Assembly (NCBI GenBank): GCA_024636425.1
Contig: JAGXHB010000290.1
Location: forward strand, 1-7,479
Source of the DNA: Roseobacter sp.
Lineage (GTDB): Bacteria; Pseudomonadota; Alphaproteobacteria; Rhodobacterales; Rhodobacteraceae
Direction: 5' to 3'
DNA: 7,479 nucleotides
The notes under the pieces were generated by a model that made no database searches, was not told the DNA's origin, and saw only the letters and a list, made by a program, of their open reading frames with translations. Shown here piece by piece: positions 1 through 5,635 of the stretch (position 1 is the first letter of the stretch; each line of letters starts with the position of its first letter). The translations under genes and the position numbers were made by a program.

Positions 1-282
1 CATCAGCACGTCTTCGTCGAACATGTTCCAGTCGTCCGACTTGCGCACATGGGTGCCGACCTTGGCCTTGGACTGGATCAGCCCCTTTGCGATCAGGGTC
101 TTCTTGGCCTCGCGCACGACGGTGCGCGACACGCCGAACATTTCGCACAGGTCCGGGTCCAGCGGGATCATCGTGCCTTCGGGATATTCACCCGCGACAA
201 TGCCACGCCCCAACTGGTCGACAACAAATGTCGTATGGTTCGAGGCGCGCTCGTCCCGTCCGCCGGAATGGACAAAGCTCAT
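1..282 (-). CDS. GntR-family (FadR/DgoR-like) transcriptional regulator, N-terminal part
   Basis: Partial gene: the first 94 codons are present and the rest runs off the left edge. They encode a winged helix-turn-helix DNA-binding domain of the GntR family. Residues about 17-38 form the first helix region (ending in VAGEYPEGTMIP). The HTH follows at about 44-68 (DLCEMFGVSRTVVREAKKTL), and the wing at about 69-80 (IQSKAKVGTHVR). The following WNMFDEDVL (85-93) resembles the linker of DgoR-like members of the FadR subfamily, so the missing part is probably an FCD ligand-binding domain. The ATG overlaps the yjfF stop as ATGA. I see no good Shine-Dalgarno, so translation is probably coupled to yjfF. 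Inference: it is a local regulator, likely a repressor, of this sugar operon and of itself, with a sugar or sugar acid as effector. The family call is firm; the target and ligand are not shown by the sequence. Confidence 0.9.
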   Translation of the reverse strand, partial: MSFVHSGGRDERASNHTTFVVDQLGRGIVAGEYPEGTMIPLDPDLCEMFGVSRTVVREAKKTLIAKGLIQSKAKVGTHVRKSDDWNMFDEDVLM

Positions 283-1271
283 GATGGCGTGACGAAGCCA
301 GTCGCTGCTTTTCTGCGTGCTGTCGATGCCCAAGTCAGTCCCTTTTGGAGAAGGATGAATGCAAAGAGCAAACCTCCGATGACGATTTTTGTCCACCAGC
401 TGGAGAGCGTGCCGTCGAACACGATATAGGTCTGGATCAATCCCATGATCAGGATGCCAAAGAAGGTGCCCGCGATAAAGCCAAAGCCGCCGGTCAAAAG
501 CGTGCCACCGATGACGACCGCCGCGATGGCATCCAGTTCCACCCCGACCGTCGCCAATGAATAGCCCGCAGAGGTATAGAGCGAAAAAACGATCCCCGCC
601 AGTCCGGCCAGACCGCCCGAGATGGCGTAGATACCGATTGTGGTCGATGCGACCGGCACGCCCATCAGCCGCGACGTCGCACTTCCCCCGCCCAGGGCAT
701 AGACGTTCTGGCCAAAGCGCGTGCGATGCGCCACCACAATACCGACAAGGAAGGTCAGGATCATCACGCCGCCGATCAGCCTGAACCGCCCGCCGCTGGC
801 CGTTTTCCAATAGACCTGCTGCAATGCGTCATAGAACTCGTGGGTGATGGGCACGGAATCCGTAGACAGAACATAGGCCGCACCCCGCGCAAGGAACATG
901 CCCGCAAGGGTGACGATGAAGGGCGGCATTTCAAGGTAATGGATGATCGACCCCATCGCCGCACCAAAGGCCGAGGTGATGACCAGCACCAGCGCAAAGG
1001 CCATCAGCGGATGCATCGTCGTGTCGCGCAGCACCACCGCGAGAAAGACACCGGTGAACGCGATGACCGACCCGACGGACAGATCAATGCCACCCGACAG
1101 GATCACAAAGGTCATGCCCACCGCGACGATGCCCAGAAAGGCGTTGTCGGTCAACAGGTTCGCCACCACCCGCAGCGACAGCATCGCGGGATACTGCCAG
1201 GCGCACAGCGCATAGGCCAGAACAAAGGTTGCCAGCGTGACAATCAGCGGAAGATGGGTCGAGCGGATCAT
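279..1271 (-). CDS. yjfF: Sugar ABC transporter permease YjfF (galactofuranose type)
   Basis: Inner-membrane permease of 330 residues, about the length of E. coli YjfF (331). It belongs to the BPD_transp_2 (RbsC/AraH-like) family and should pair with YtfT to form the channel of a CUT2-type sugar importer. Hydrophobic segments run through most of the protein, for example about 8-27, 44-59, 66-82, 89-112, 166-183, 210-232, 247-258, 264-284 and 294-310. Family motifs are visible: SGGIDLSVGSV (59-69), and LDAIAAVVIGG (246-256) followed by TLLTGG (257-262), the cytoplasmic loop expected to dock on the ATPase. The ATG overlaps the ytfT stop as ATGA, preceded by a modest Shine-Dalgarno (AAAGAGAG, 1278-1285). 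Its own stop overlaps the start of the gntR gene. Transported sugar is inferred from the whole operon. Confidence 0.93.
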   Translation of the reverse strand: MIRSTHLPLIVTLATFVLAYALCAWQYPAMLSLRVVANLLTDNAFLGIVAVGMTFVILSGGIDLSVGSVIAFTGVFLAVVLRDTTMHPLMAFALVLVITSAFGAAMGSIIHYLEMPPFIVTLAGMFLARGAAYVLSTDSVPITHEFYDALQQVYWKTASGGRFRLIGGVMILTFLVGIVVAHRTRFGQNVYALGGGSATSRLMGVPVASTTIGIYAISGGLAGLAGIVFSLYTSAGYSLATVGVELDAIAAVVIGGTLLTGGFGFIAGTFFGILIMGLIQTYIVFDGTLSSWWTKIVIGGLLFAFILLQKGLTWASTARRKAATGFVTPS

Positions 1272-2302
1272 CGCTTGCTCTCTTTAAACGGGGGCAGTTG
1301 TTTGGGGTGCGATTGCGGCGCAGAGGCGCGCAGGATGTACAAAAGATGCGCAACCTTGGGCGACTGGATGACAAGGATGGCGATGATCAGCAGCGCCTTG
1401 ATGATCAGGTTGAACTCCGGCGGCATGCCCGACAGCAGGATCAGCGAGTTGACCGACTGGATGATCATCGCCCCCAACAGCGATGCCACGATCGAGAACC
1501 GCCCACCCAGCAGACTGTTGCCGCCGATCACCACCGCCAAGATCGCGTCCAGCTCAAGCCAAAGGCCTGCGTTGTTGGCATCGGCACCCTGAATGTCTGC
1601 CGCGACGATGATCCCGGCAATCGCCGCGCCGATGCCCGAAACCACGTAGACACACACCAGCAACACACGGCTGTTGATCCCGGCAAGCCGCGAAGACGCC
1701 TCGTTGATGCCGATGGCTTCGATCAACATGCCAAGCGCGGTGCGCCGCACAAAATATGCAACGAACAGCCCCAGCGTAAGCCAGATCAGCACCGGCGTAG
1801 GGACGCCCTTTACCGTGCCCGCGCCCAGATGGATCAGGCCGGGGTCAAGGAATGTCAGGATCGTGCCTTCGGTGATCAGCTGGGCAATGCCGCGCCCCGC
1901 GACCATCAGAACCAGCGTGGCGACGATGGGCTGGATGCGCAGGAATGCCACCAGAAACCCGTTCCACATGCCGCAAAGTGCGCCGACCGACAGCGCGCCG
2001 ATCACGGCAACTGTCCAGTGGTTGCCGTCGACCACCAGCGAGGCCGCCGTCGCACCGGCAATCGCCATGACCGCACCAACCGACAGATCGATCCCCTTGG
2101 TCGCGATGACAAGGGTCATGCCGACACAGAGCAGGGCTGTCGGCGCGCCACGGTTCAAAACGTCGATCAGGTTGCCGAACAGGCGGCCGTTCTTCATTTC
2201 GACATGGAAAAAGTCGGGGAACACCAGAACGTTCAACCCCAGCACGATGCCAAGAATGATCAGTTGCGGAGCGATACGGCGCAGAAATGGATTGCGGATC
2301 AT
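1268..2302 (-). CDS. ytfT: Sugar ABC transporter permease YtfT (galactofuranose type)
   Basis: Inner-membrane permease of 344 residues (E. coli YtfT is 341), the first of two different permeases in this operon. The start is MIRNPFLRRIAPQL: its ATG overlaps the ytfR stop as ATGA and has a good Shine-Dalgarno, GGAGG at 2310-2314, seven bases upstream. The open frame continues further upstream but that part lies over ytfR and is not translated. Conserved stretches match the YtfT family: GMTLVIATKGIDLSVG (61-76), KIQP-like RIQPIVATL (122-130), GADANNAGLWLELDAI (239-254) and GNSLLGG (261-267). Hydrophobic segments occur at about 11-29, 53-67, 75-90, 97-120, 126-143, 169-185, 212-236, 250-260, 270-291 and 299-313. 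The last ~25 residues (RASAPQ to FKESKR) are a polar, proline-containing cytoplasmic tail. Stop overlaps yjfF start, which implies tight co-translation of the two permeases. Confidence 0.93.
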   Translation of the reverse strand: MIRNPFLRRIAPQLIILGIVLGLNVLVFPDFFHVEMKNGRLFGNLIDVLNRGAPTALLCVGMTLVIATKGIDLSVGAVMAIAGATAASLVVDGNHWTVAVIGALSVGALCGMWNGFLVAFLRIQPIVATLVLMVAGRGIAQLITEGTILTFLDPGLIHLGAGTVKGVPTPVLIWLTLGLFVAYFVRRTALGMLIEAIGINEASSRLAGINSRVLLVCVYVVSGIGAAIAGIIVAADIQGADANNAGLWLELDAILAVVIGGNSLLGGRFSIVASLLGAMIIQSVNSLILLSGMPPEFNLIIKALLIIAILVIQSPKVAHLLYILRASAPQSHPKQLPPFKESKR

Positions 2303-3816
2303 TCTGCCACCTCCATCCGGGGGTCGGCGGCGATGGCGCGAATGATGTTCTCCGATGTGATCTCGTCGCCGGTCAGTTCCTTGACCTGATTGCGGTCGCG
2401 CAACACGATGACACGACTTGCGTAGGCAACCAGTTCCTCCATCTCGGACGAGGCGACCAGCAAAGCCATGCCGTCTTGCTGCAGCCGCCCGATCAGCGCG
2501 ATGATTTCGGCGTGTGCGCCGATGTCGATGCCGCGCGTCGGTTCGTCCAGGATCAGAAAGTCGGGGTCCGTGGCCAGCCAACGGGCCAGCAGCGCCTTTT
2601 GCTGGTTGCCGCCCGACAGCAGCCGGATCGGCATGTCGAGATTGGCAAGCCGGATGTCCAGCGTGCGCACGTAATGCTCTGCGATGGCGTCAACCTTCTT
2701 GCGCGGCACCTTGCGCATCCAGCCCTGCCGCGCCTGCAGCGCCAGCACGATATTGTCGCGCACGCTGAGTTCGCCGACGATGCCGTCGGTCTTGCGATCT
2801 TCGGGGCACAAGGCAAACCCATGCGCCACCGCATCGCGTGGATTGCGCACCTGAATGTCCTTGCCGCGCAGGCGCAGCTTGCCCTGATCCGCCTTGACCG
2901 CGCCGAAAATCAGGTTTGCGGCCTCGGTGCGTCCTGATCCCAGCAGCCCTGCCAGCCCGATGACCTCGCCTTCGTGCAGGTCAAGGTTAAAGCTGCCCAA
3001 CATGCCGGTCTTCTGCAAACCTTCGATCTGTAACAGGGGTTTGCCTGCCGTTTCGGGTTTTGGCGCACGGACCTGTGCTGCCAGTTGGCGGCCCAGCATC
3101 AGGCTGATGACGTCATTGCGGCTGGCTGTCGCAAGGTCGAGCCGCCCCACGACCTGACCGTTGCGCAGCACTGTGGCACAGTCGCAGATGTCGAAAACCT
3201 GATCCAGAAAATGCGTGATGAACACCACGGCCAGCCCGCGATCCTTCAACCGCCGGATCACCGAAAACAGCAATTGTACCTCGTCGTGGTCAAGGCTGGC
3301 CGTCGGCTCGTCCAAAATCAGAACCTTGCCCGACATCTCGACCGCGCGGGCTATGGCTACGACCTGCTGTATGGCGACGGAATAGGTCGCCAACGGCTGC
3401 GCGGGGTCGATCCTGATGCCATAGTCACGCAGGGTCTCGCGGGCATGGGCATTCATCCGGCGGCGATCCACAAACGGGCCGCGCATCGGCTGGCGCCCCA
3501 GATACAGGTTTTCGGCCACGGTCAGGTTGGGCAGCAGGTTCACCTCTTGATAGACGGTGCCTATCCCCAATGTCTGGCTGTGGTGCGTCGATGTCGGATC
3601 GACCTCGGTGCCATCCAGCACGACCATGCCGCCGTCACGGCGGTAAACCCCTGTCAGGCACTTGATCAATGTGGATTTTCCTGCGCCGTTCTCGCCCAGC
3701 AGGGCGTGAATCTCGCCCGCGTGCAGGGTCAGTTCGACATTGTCCAAGGCGACGGTGCCGGGAAAGAATTTGGAAATGCCCTTGGCCTGAAGCATCGGGC
3801 GACGTTCGTCTGTCAT
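2299..3816 (-). CDS. ytfR: Sugar ABC transporter ATP-binding protein YtfR (two fused ATPase domains)
   Basis: Cytoplasmic ATPase of 505 residues (E. coli YtfR is 500) with two fused ABC domains, as usual for CUT2 importers. Domain 1: Walker A GENGAGKST (41-49), Q-loop Q90 in VYQEVNLLPN, a relaxed signature SVAIQQ (146-151), Walker B VLILDEP (165-171) and H-loop H202. Domain 2: Walker A has lost the lysine (GLLGSGRTE, 290-298), the signature LSGGNQQ (400-406) is canonical, Walker B is LILDEP (421-426), and the H-loop position is serine (ASSEMEEL, 455-462). Such asymmetry is normal for this family, where one composite ATP site is degenerate. The ATG has GAGGA seven bases upstream (3824-3828); Met8 is a weaker alternative start. 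The gene follows ytfQ after 100 bases carrying a strong stem-loop and overlaps ytfT by ATGA. It powers import through YtfT/YjfF. Confidence 0.95.
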   Translation of the reverse strand: MTDERRPMLQAKGISKFFPGTVALDNVELTLHAGEIHALLGENGAGKSTLIKCLTGVYRRDGGMVVLDGTEVDPTSTHHSQTLGIGTVYQEVNLLPNLTVAENLYLGRQPMRGPFVDRRRMNAHARETLRDYGIRIDPAQPLATYSVAIQQVVAIARAVEMSGKVLILDEPTASLDHDEVQLLFSVIRRLKDRGLAVVFITHFLDQVFDICDCATVLRNGQVVGRLDLATASRNDVISLMLGRQLAAQVRAPKPETAGKPLLQIEGLQKTGMLGSFNLDLHEGEVIGLAGLLGSGRTEAANLIFGAVKADQGKLRLRGKDIQVRNPRDAVAHGFALCPEDRKTDGIVGELSVRDNIVLALQARQGWMRKVPRKKVDAIAEHYVRTLDIRLANLDMPIRLLSGGNQQKALLARWLATDPDFLILDEPTRGIDIGAHAEIIALIGRLQQDGMALLVASSEMEELVAYASRVIVLRDRNQVKELTGDEITSENIIRAIAADPRMEVAE

Positions 3817-3844
3817 CGAAGGGTCCTCGGGGTCTGGCGGCGTT

Positions 3845-3879
3845 GGATGACACCACGCAGGGTGTGCGTGATGTCATCC
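3845..3879 (-). promoter_or_regulatory. Intercistronic RNA stem-loop between ytfQ and ytfR
   Basis: The sequence is an inverted repeat: plus-strand arms GGATGACA (3845-3852) with TGTCATCC (3872-3879), and inner arms CACGCA (3854-3859) with TGCGTG (3865-3870), around a 5-base loop. In the minus-strand transcript the single mismatch (3853/3871) becomes a U-G pair, giving a continuous 15-bp stem. No U-tract follows in the direction of transcription, so it does not look like a simple intrinsic terminator. It lies 37 bases after the ytfQ stop. Similar hairpins behind binding-protein genes are known to protect the upstream message from 3' exonucleases, which raises the amount of binding protein relative to the membrane subunits. 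That role here is inferred. Confidence 0.75.
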
Positions 3880-3916
3880 GATGTGAAAGGGGCGAACCTG
3901 TAAAGGCTCTATCCGA

Positions 3917-4870
3917 TCAGTAGCCCAGACCTTTCTTCTCTTCGTAGATCGCCTGATTGTCGTCTGCCGCCGTATAGAGACGCGATTCTGTCTGGATCCA
4001 CTTCGGCGGCACCGTGCCGTCGGTCTTGTAGGCCATCAGCGCATCCAGCGCGGGGCCCGCCATGTTCGGCGTCAGTTCGATCGTCGCGTTCATTTCGCCA
4101 TTCGCGATGGCAAGATGGGCGTCAGGCACACCGTCAATGGCCACGATCTTGATGTCGTCGCCGGGGTTCAGGCCTGCTTCCTTGATCGCCTGAATGGCCC
4201 CGACCGCCATGTCGTCGTTGTGGGCATAAAGCGCGCAGATGTTCTCGCCGCCTTCGGCCTTGAGAAAGCTCTCCATCACGACCTTGCCTTGCGAACGGGT
4301 GAAATCACCGGTCTGCGAACGCACGATTTCAAGGTTGTCATGACCTGCAATAGCGTTCTCGAAACCCTTCTTGCGGTCGATGGCGGGGGATGATCCCGTG
4401 GTGCCCTGCAATTCGACGATCCGGCAATCCTCGCCTGCCTGCGTATCTACAAGCCACTGGCCCGCAACTTCGCCTTCGTGGACCAGATCGGATGTCACCG
4501 CCGTCAGATAAAGATCCTCGGATGCATCAACCATGCGGTCCATCAAGATTACCGGAATGTCGGCGTCTTGCGCTTCTTCCAGAACCCCGTCCCACCCCGT
4601 TGCGACAACGGGCGCGATCAGGATTGCATCGACACCCTGCGCGATGAACGACCGCAATGCGGAAATCTGGTTTTCCTGCTTTTGCTGTGCGTCCGCGAAT
4701 TTCAGCGTGATGCCACGCTCTTCGGCCTGCTGTCTGGTCACGGTGGTTTCGGCAGCGCGCCAACCGGATTCAGACCCGATCTGTGAAAAGCCGATGGTCA
4801 TATCCTGCGCCGAAGCGGCAAAGGGCGACAGTGCAACGGCACTGGCAAGCAGTATGGATTTGATAGACAT
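3917..4870 (-). CDS. ytfQ: Periplasmic sugar-binding protein YtfQ (galactofuranose-binding type)
   Basis: Periplasmic substrate-binding protein of 317 residues in the RbsB/type I fold family. Residues 1-21 are a signal peptide (MSIKSILLASAVALSPFAASA) with likely cleavage before Gln22. From about residue 26 it follows E. coli YtfQ closely as I recall that sequence: IGFSQIGSESGWRAAET (26-42), QQKQENQI (62-69), APVVATGWDGVL (86-97), DRKKGFENAI (165-174), SQTGDFTR (185-192), YAHNDDM (215-221), AIDGVPD (244-250), ELTPNMAGPA (265-274) and WIQTESRLY (291-299). Cys149 and Cys212 could form a disulfide. It delivers sugar to YtfRT-YjfF. E. coli YtfQ binds galactofuranose; related transporters in other bacteria carry arabinose or fructose, so the exact sugar is inferred. 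A strong Shine-Dalgarno precedes the ATG. First gene of the operon. Confidence 0.95.
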   Translation of the reverse strand: MSIKSILLASAVALSPFAASAQDMTIGFSQIGSESGWRAAETTVTRQQAEERGITLKFADAQQKQENQISALRSFIAQGVDAILIAPVVATGWDGVLEEAQDADIPVILMDRMVDASEDLYLTAVTSDLVHEGEVAGQWLVDTQAGEDCRIVELQGTTGSSPAIDRKKGFENAIAGHDNLEIVRSQTGDFTRSQGKVVMESFLKAEGGENICALYAHNDDMAVGAIQAIKEAGLNPGDDIKIVAIDGVPDAHLAIANGEMNATIELTPNMAGPALDALMAYKTDGTVPPKWIQTESRLYTAADDNQAIYEEKKGLGY

Positions 4871-4875
4871 GTTGT

Positions 4876-4882
4876 TCCTCCC
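4876..4882 (-). promoter_or_regulatory. Strong Shine-Dalgarno of ytfQ
   Basis: On the minus strand GGGAGGA ends five bases before the ytfQ ATG. It is among the strongest ribosome binding sites in the window, fitting the high output usual for a binding protein, and it fixes the start at 4870. Confidence 0.8.
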
Positions 4883-4900
4883 AAAACAGTATGTGAGGCG

Positions 4901-4929
4901 ATTAAGTATTACTTTAATACTTTTGTAAA
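4901..4929 (-). promoter_or_regulatory. Predicted promoter of the ytfQ operon
   Basis: In an AT-rich island upstream of ytfQ the minus strand has TTTACA (4924-4929, five of six to the -35 consensus), a 17-base spacer, and CTTAAT (4901-4906, four of six to the -10 consensus). Transcription would begin near 4894, leaving a short leader of about 24 bases before the ATG that includes the Shine-Dalgarno. The -10 is weak, and no terminator is visible between the upstream peptidase gene and this site, so some read-through is possible. Confidence 0.45.
4904..4922. promoter_or_regulatory. Palindromic operator candidate for the GntR regulator
   Basis: AAGTATTACTTTAATACTT is a perfect inverted repeat: 8-base arms with a 3-base spacer. 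Nested in its left part, AAGTATTACTT (4904-4914) is an 11-base palindrome with the core GT-N3-AC, the core of FadR-subfamily GntR operators (consensus TNGTNNNACNA, outer T/A not matched here). It sits between the predicted -35 and -10, so a bound repressor would block RNA polymerase. Assigning it to the GntR protein encoded at the end of the operon is inference. Confidence 0.55.
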
Positions 4930-4992
4930 GATTTTAAGTTCACGGCAAAGCAGCTGACCGGCGCAGGGGGCGGGACGGTTGTGTTTGGCGGG

Positions 4993-5460
4993 TCACGCAG
5001 ACCCTGCCACCCATAAAACAAAGAACGACGCCGCCAGCCATGGCCCGAACGCCAGCTGTTCACGCGCGCGCCGCCCTCCGGCCAGAGCAAAGACAAGGGC
5101 CGCCGTGGCTGCCATCAGGATCAGCATCGGCAACATGGCAATGCCCAGCCACGCCCCGGCTGCGGCCAGAAGTTTCGCGTCGCCCATACCCAACCCTTCT
5201 ATCCCGCGTGCGCGAAAGTAGAACGCGCCGATGGCCCAAAAAACCAGATAGCCCGTGATCGCCCCCCAGATCGCCGCTGTCGGAAGCGCACCCAGCCCGT
5301 AGGCATTCACCGCAAGCCCCAAAAGAACCAGCGGCAGCGTGTACTTGTCCGGCAGGCGTCGCGTGCGCAGGTCGATCACGACAAGACGCGCAAGAACGCC
5401 CGCGAGAATGACAGTGACAACCCAAAAGGCAGATGTCGGCAAGAGCGGCAAGGTGTTCAT
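4993..5460 (-). CDS. A24-family prepilin/leader peptidase, short form (CpaA/TadV-like)
   Basis: Small integral membrane protein of 155 residues with the two-aspartate active site of family A24 peptidases. Asp30 lies in VIDLRTRRLPDKYTLPL (28-44) and Asp94 in the GxGD motif (GMGDAKLLAAAGAWLG, 91-106), 64 residues apart as expected. Hydrophobic segments at about 12-30, 42-59, 62-80, 96-126 and 136-154 fill the rest. The N-terminal domain and N-methylation region of long PilD-type enzymes are missing, so it resembles the short CpaA/TadV enzymes that cut prepilins of Tad pili at the cytoplasmic face of the inner membrane. The start has only a fair Shine-Dalgarno (GGAAAG, eight bases upstream) with GGGGG directly before the ATG. 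No pilin or secretion genes lie in the window. It is co-directional with ytfQ, 122 bases upstream, but functionally unrelated as far as can be seen. The actual substrate is unknown. Confidence 0.88.
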   Translation of the reverse strand: MNTLPLLPTSAFWVVTVILAGVLARLVVIDLRTRRLPDKYTLPLVLLGLAVNAYGLGALPTAAIWGAITGYLVFWAIGAFYFRARGIEGLGMGDAKLLAAAGAWLGIAMLPMLILMAATAALVFALAGGRRAREQLAFGPWLAASFFVLWVAGSA

Positions 5461-5504
5461 CCCCCAGACTTTCCGTGGACCGCCAAGAAAGACAACAGAT
5501 TAAA

Positions 5505-5520
5505 TTTCAAATGCCTGAAA
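5505..5520. promoter_or_regulatory. Short inverted repeat in the divergent region
   Basis: TTTCA (5505-5509) and TGAAA (5516-5520) form an inverted repeat around six bases. Directly next to it, reading towards the peptidase gene, the minus strand has TTTAAT (5499-5504), a -10-like hexamer; no convincing -35 accompanies it. It could be an operator or chance in AT-rich DNA. Confidence 0.2.
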
Positions 5521-5542
5521 CTAATTCGCGAGGGTGTCGTGA

Positions 5543-5558
5543 CTACAGGGCTACAGGG
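5543..5558 (+). repeat. Tandem 8-base repeat CTACAGGG x2
   Basis: CTACAGGG occurs twice head to tail in the intergenic region between the peptidase and DUF4331 genes, followed by GAGGCCCGCAGGG, which repeats the CAGGG element a third time. It lies about 80 bases upstream of the DUF4331 start. A binding site for an activator is possible; replication slippage is the plain alternative. Confidence 0.4.
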
Positions 5559-5604
5559 AGGCCCGCAGGGTCGCTCGTCCAAAGATTGCGCCCAACACGC
5601 AGTC

Positions 5605-5629
5605 ATTGATTAATAATTTTAACTGGGAG
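5605..5629 (+). promoter_or_regulatory. AT-rich leader and Shine-Dalgarno of the DUF4331 gene
   Basis: An AT-rich run (ATTGATTAATAATTTTAA, 5605-5622) leads into GGGAG (5625-5629), a good Shine-Dalgarno six bases before the ATG. ATTAAT (5609-5614) lies 17 bases after TTGCGC (5586-5591) and could be a weak -10/-35 pair, but that would start transcription almost on the Shine-Dalgarno. The promoter may instead be further upstream or use an alternative sigma factor. The ribosome site is solid, the promoter is not. Confidence 0.4.
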
Positions 5630-5635
5630 TGAACC

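Noticed and set aside
290..298. Loss of Walker A lysine in the second ATPase domain of YtfR (residues 290-298) as a sign of inactivation
   Set aside because: E. coli YtfR has the same GLLGSGRTE motif as I recall it, and one degenerate site is normal for this family, so it is not a defect. The coordinates given are residue numbers of YtfR, not bases.
726..1592. A 288-codon plus-strand open frame opposite yjfF and the end of ytfT
   Set aside because: Low-complexity Arg/Asp/His/Gln composition, spanning the junction of two real genes on the other strand; a shadow.
1298..2389. A 363-codon plus-strand open frame opposite ytfT
   Set aside because: Product is rich in Asp, Arg, Gln and His with no recognisable motif; ytfT on the other strand is a clear permease in a conserved operon.
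2303..2581. Upstream extension of the ytfT frame into ytfR
   Set aside because: The ATG at 2302 has a good Shine-Dalgarno and an ATGA overlap and gives a protein of normal family length; the extension is out-of-frame reading of the ytfR end.
3845..3879. Rho-independent terminator after ytfQ
   Set aside because: The stem is strong but no run of U follows it in the transcript, and ytfR, which is needed for the same transporter, lies just downstream.
4930..4992. Possible terminator of the peptidase gene before the ytfQ promoter
   Set aside because: Only short, weak inverted repeats and no T-run on the minus strand; nothing that supports a terminator.
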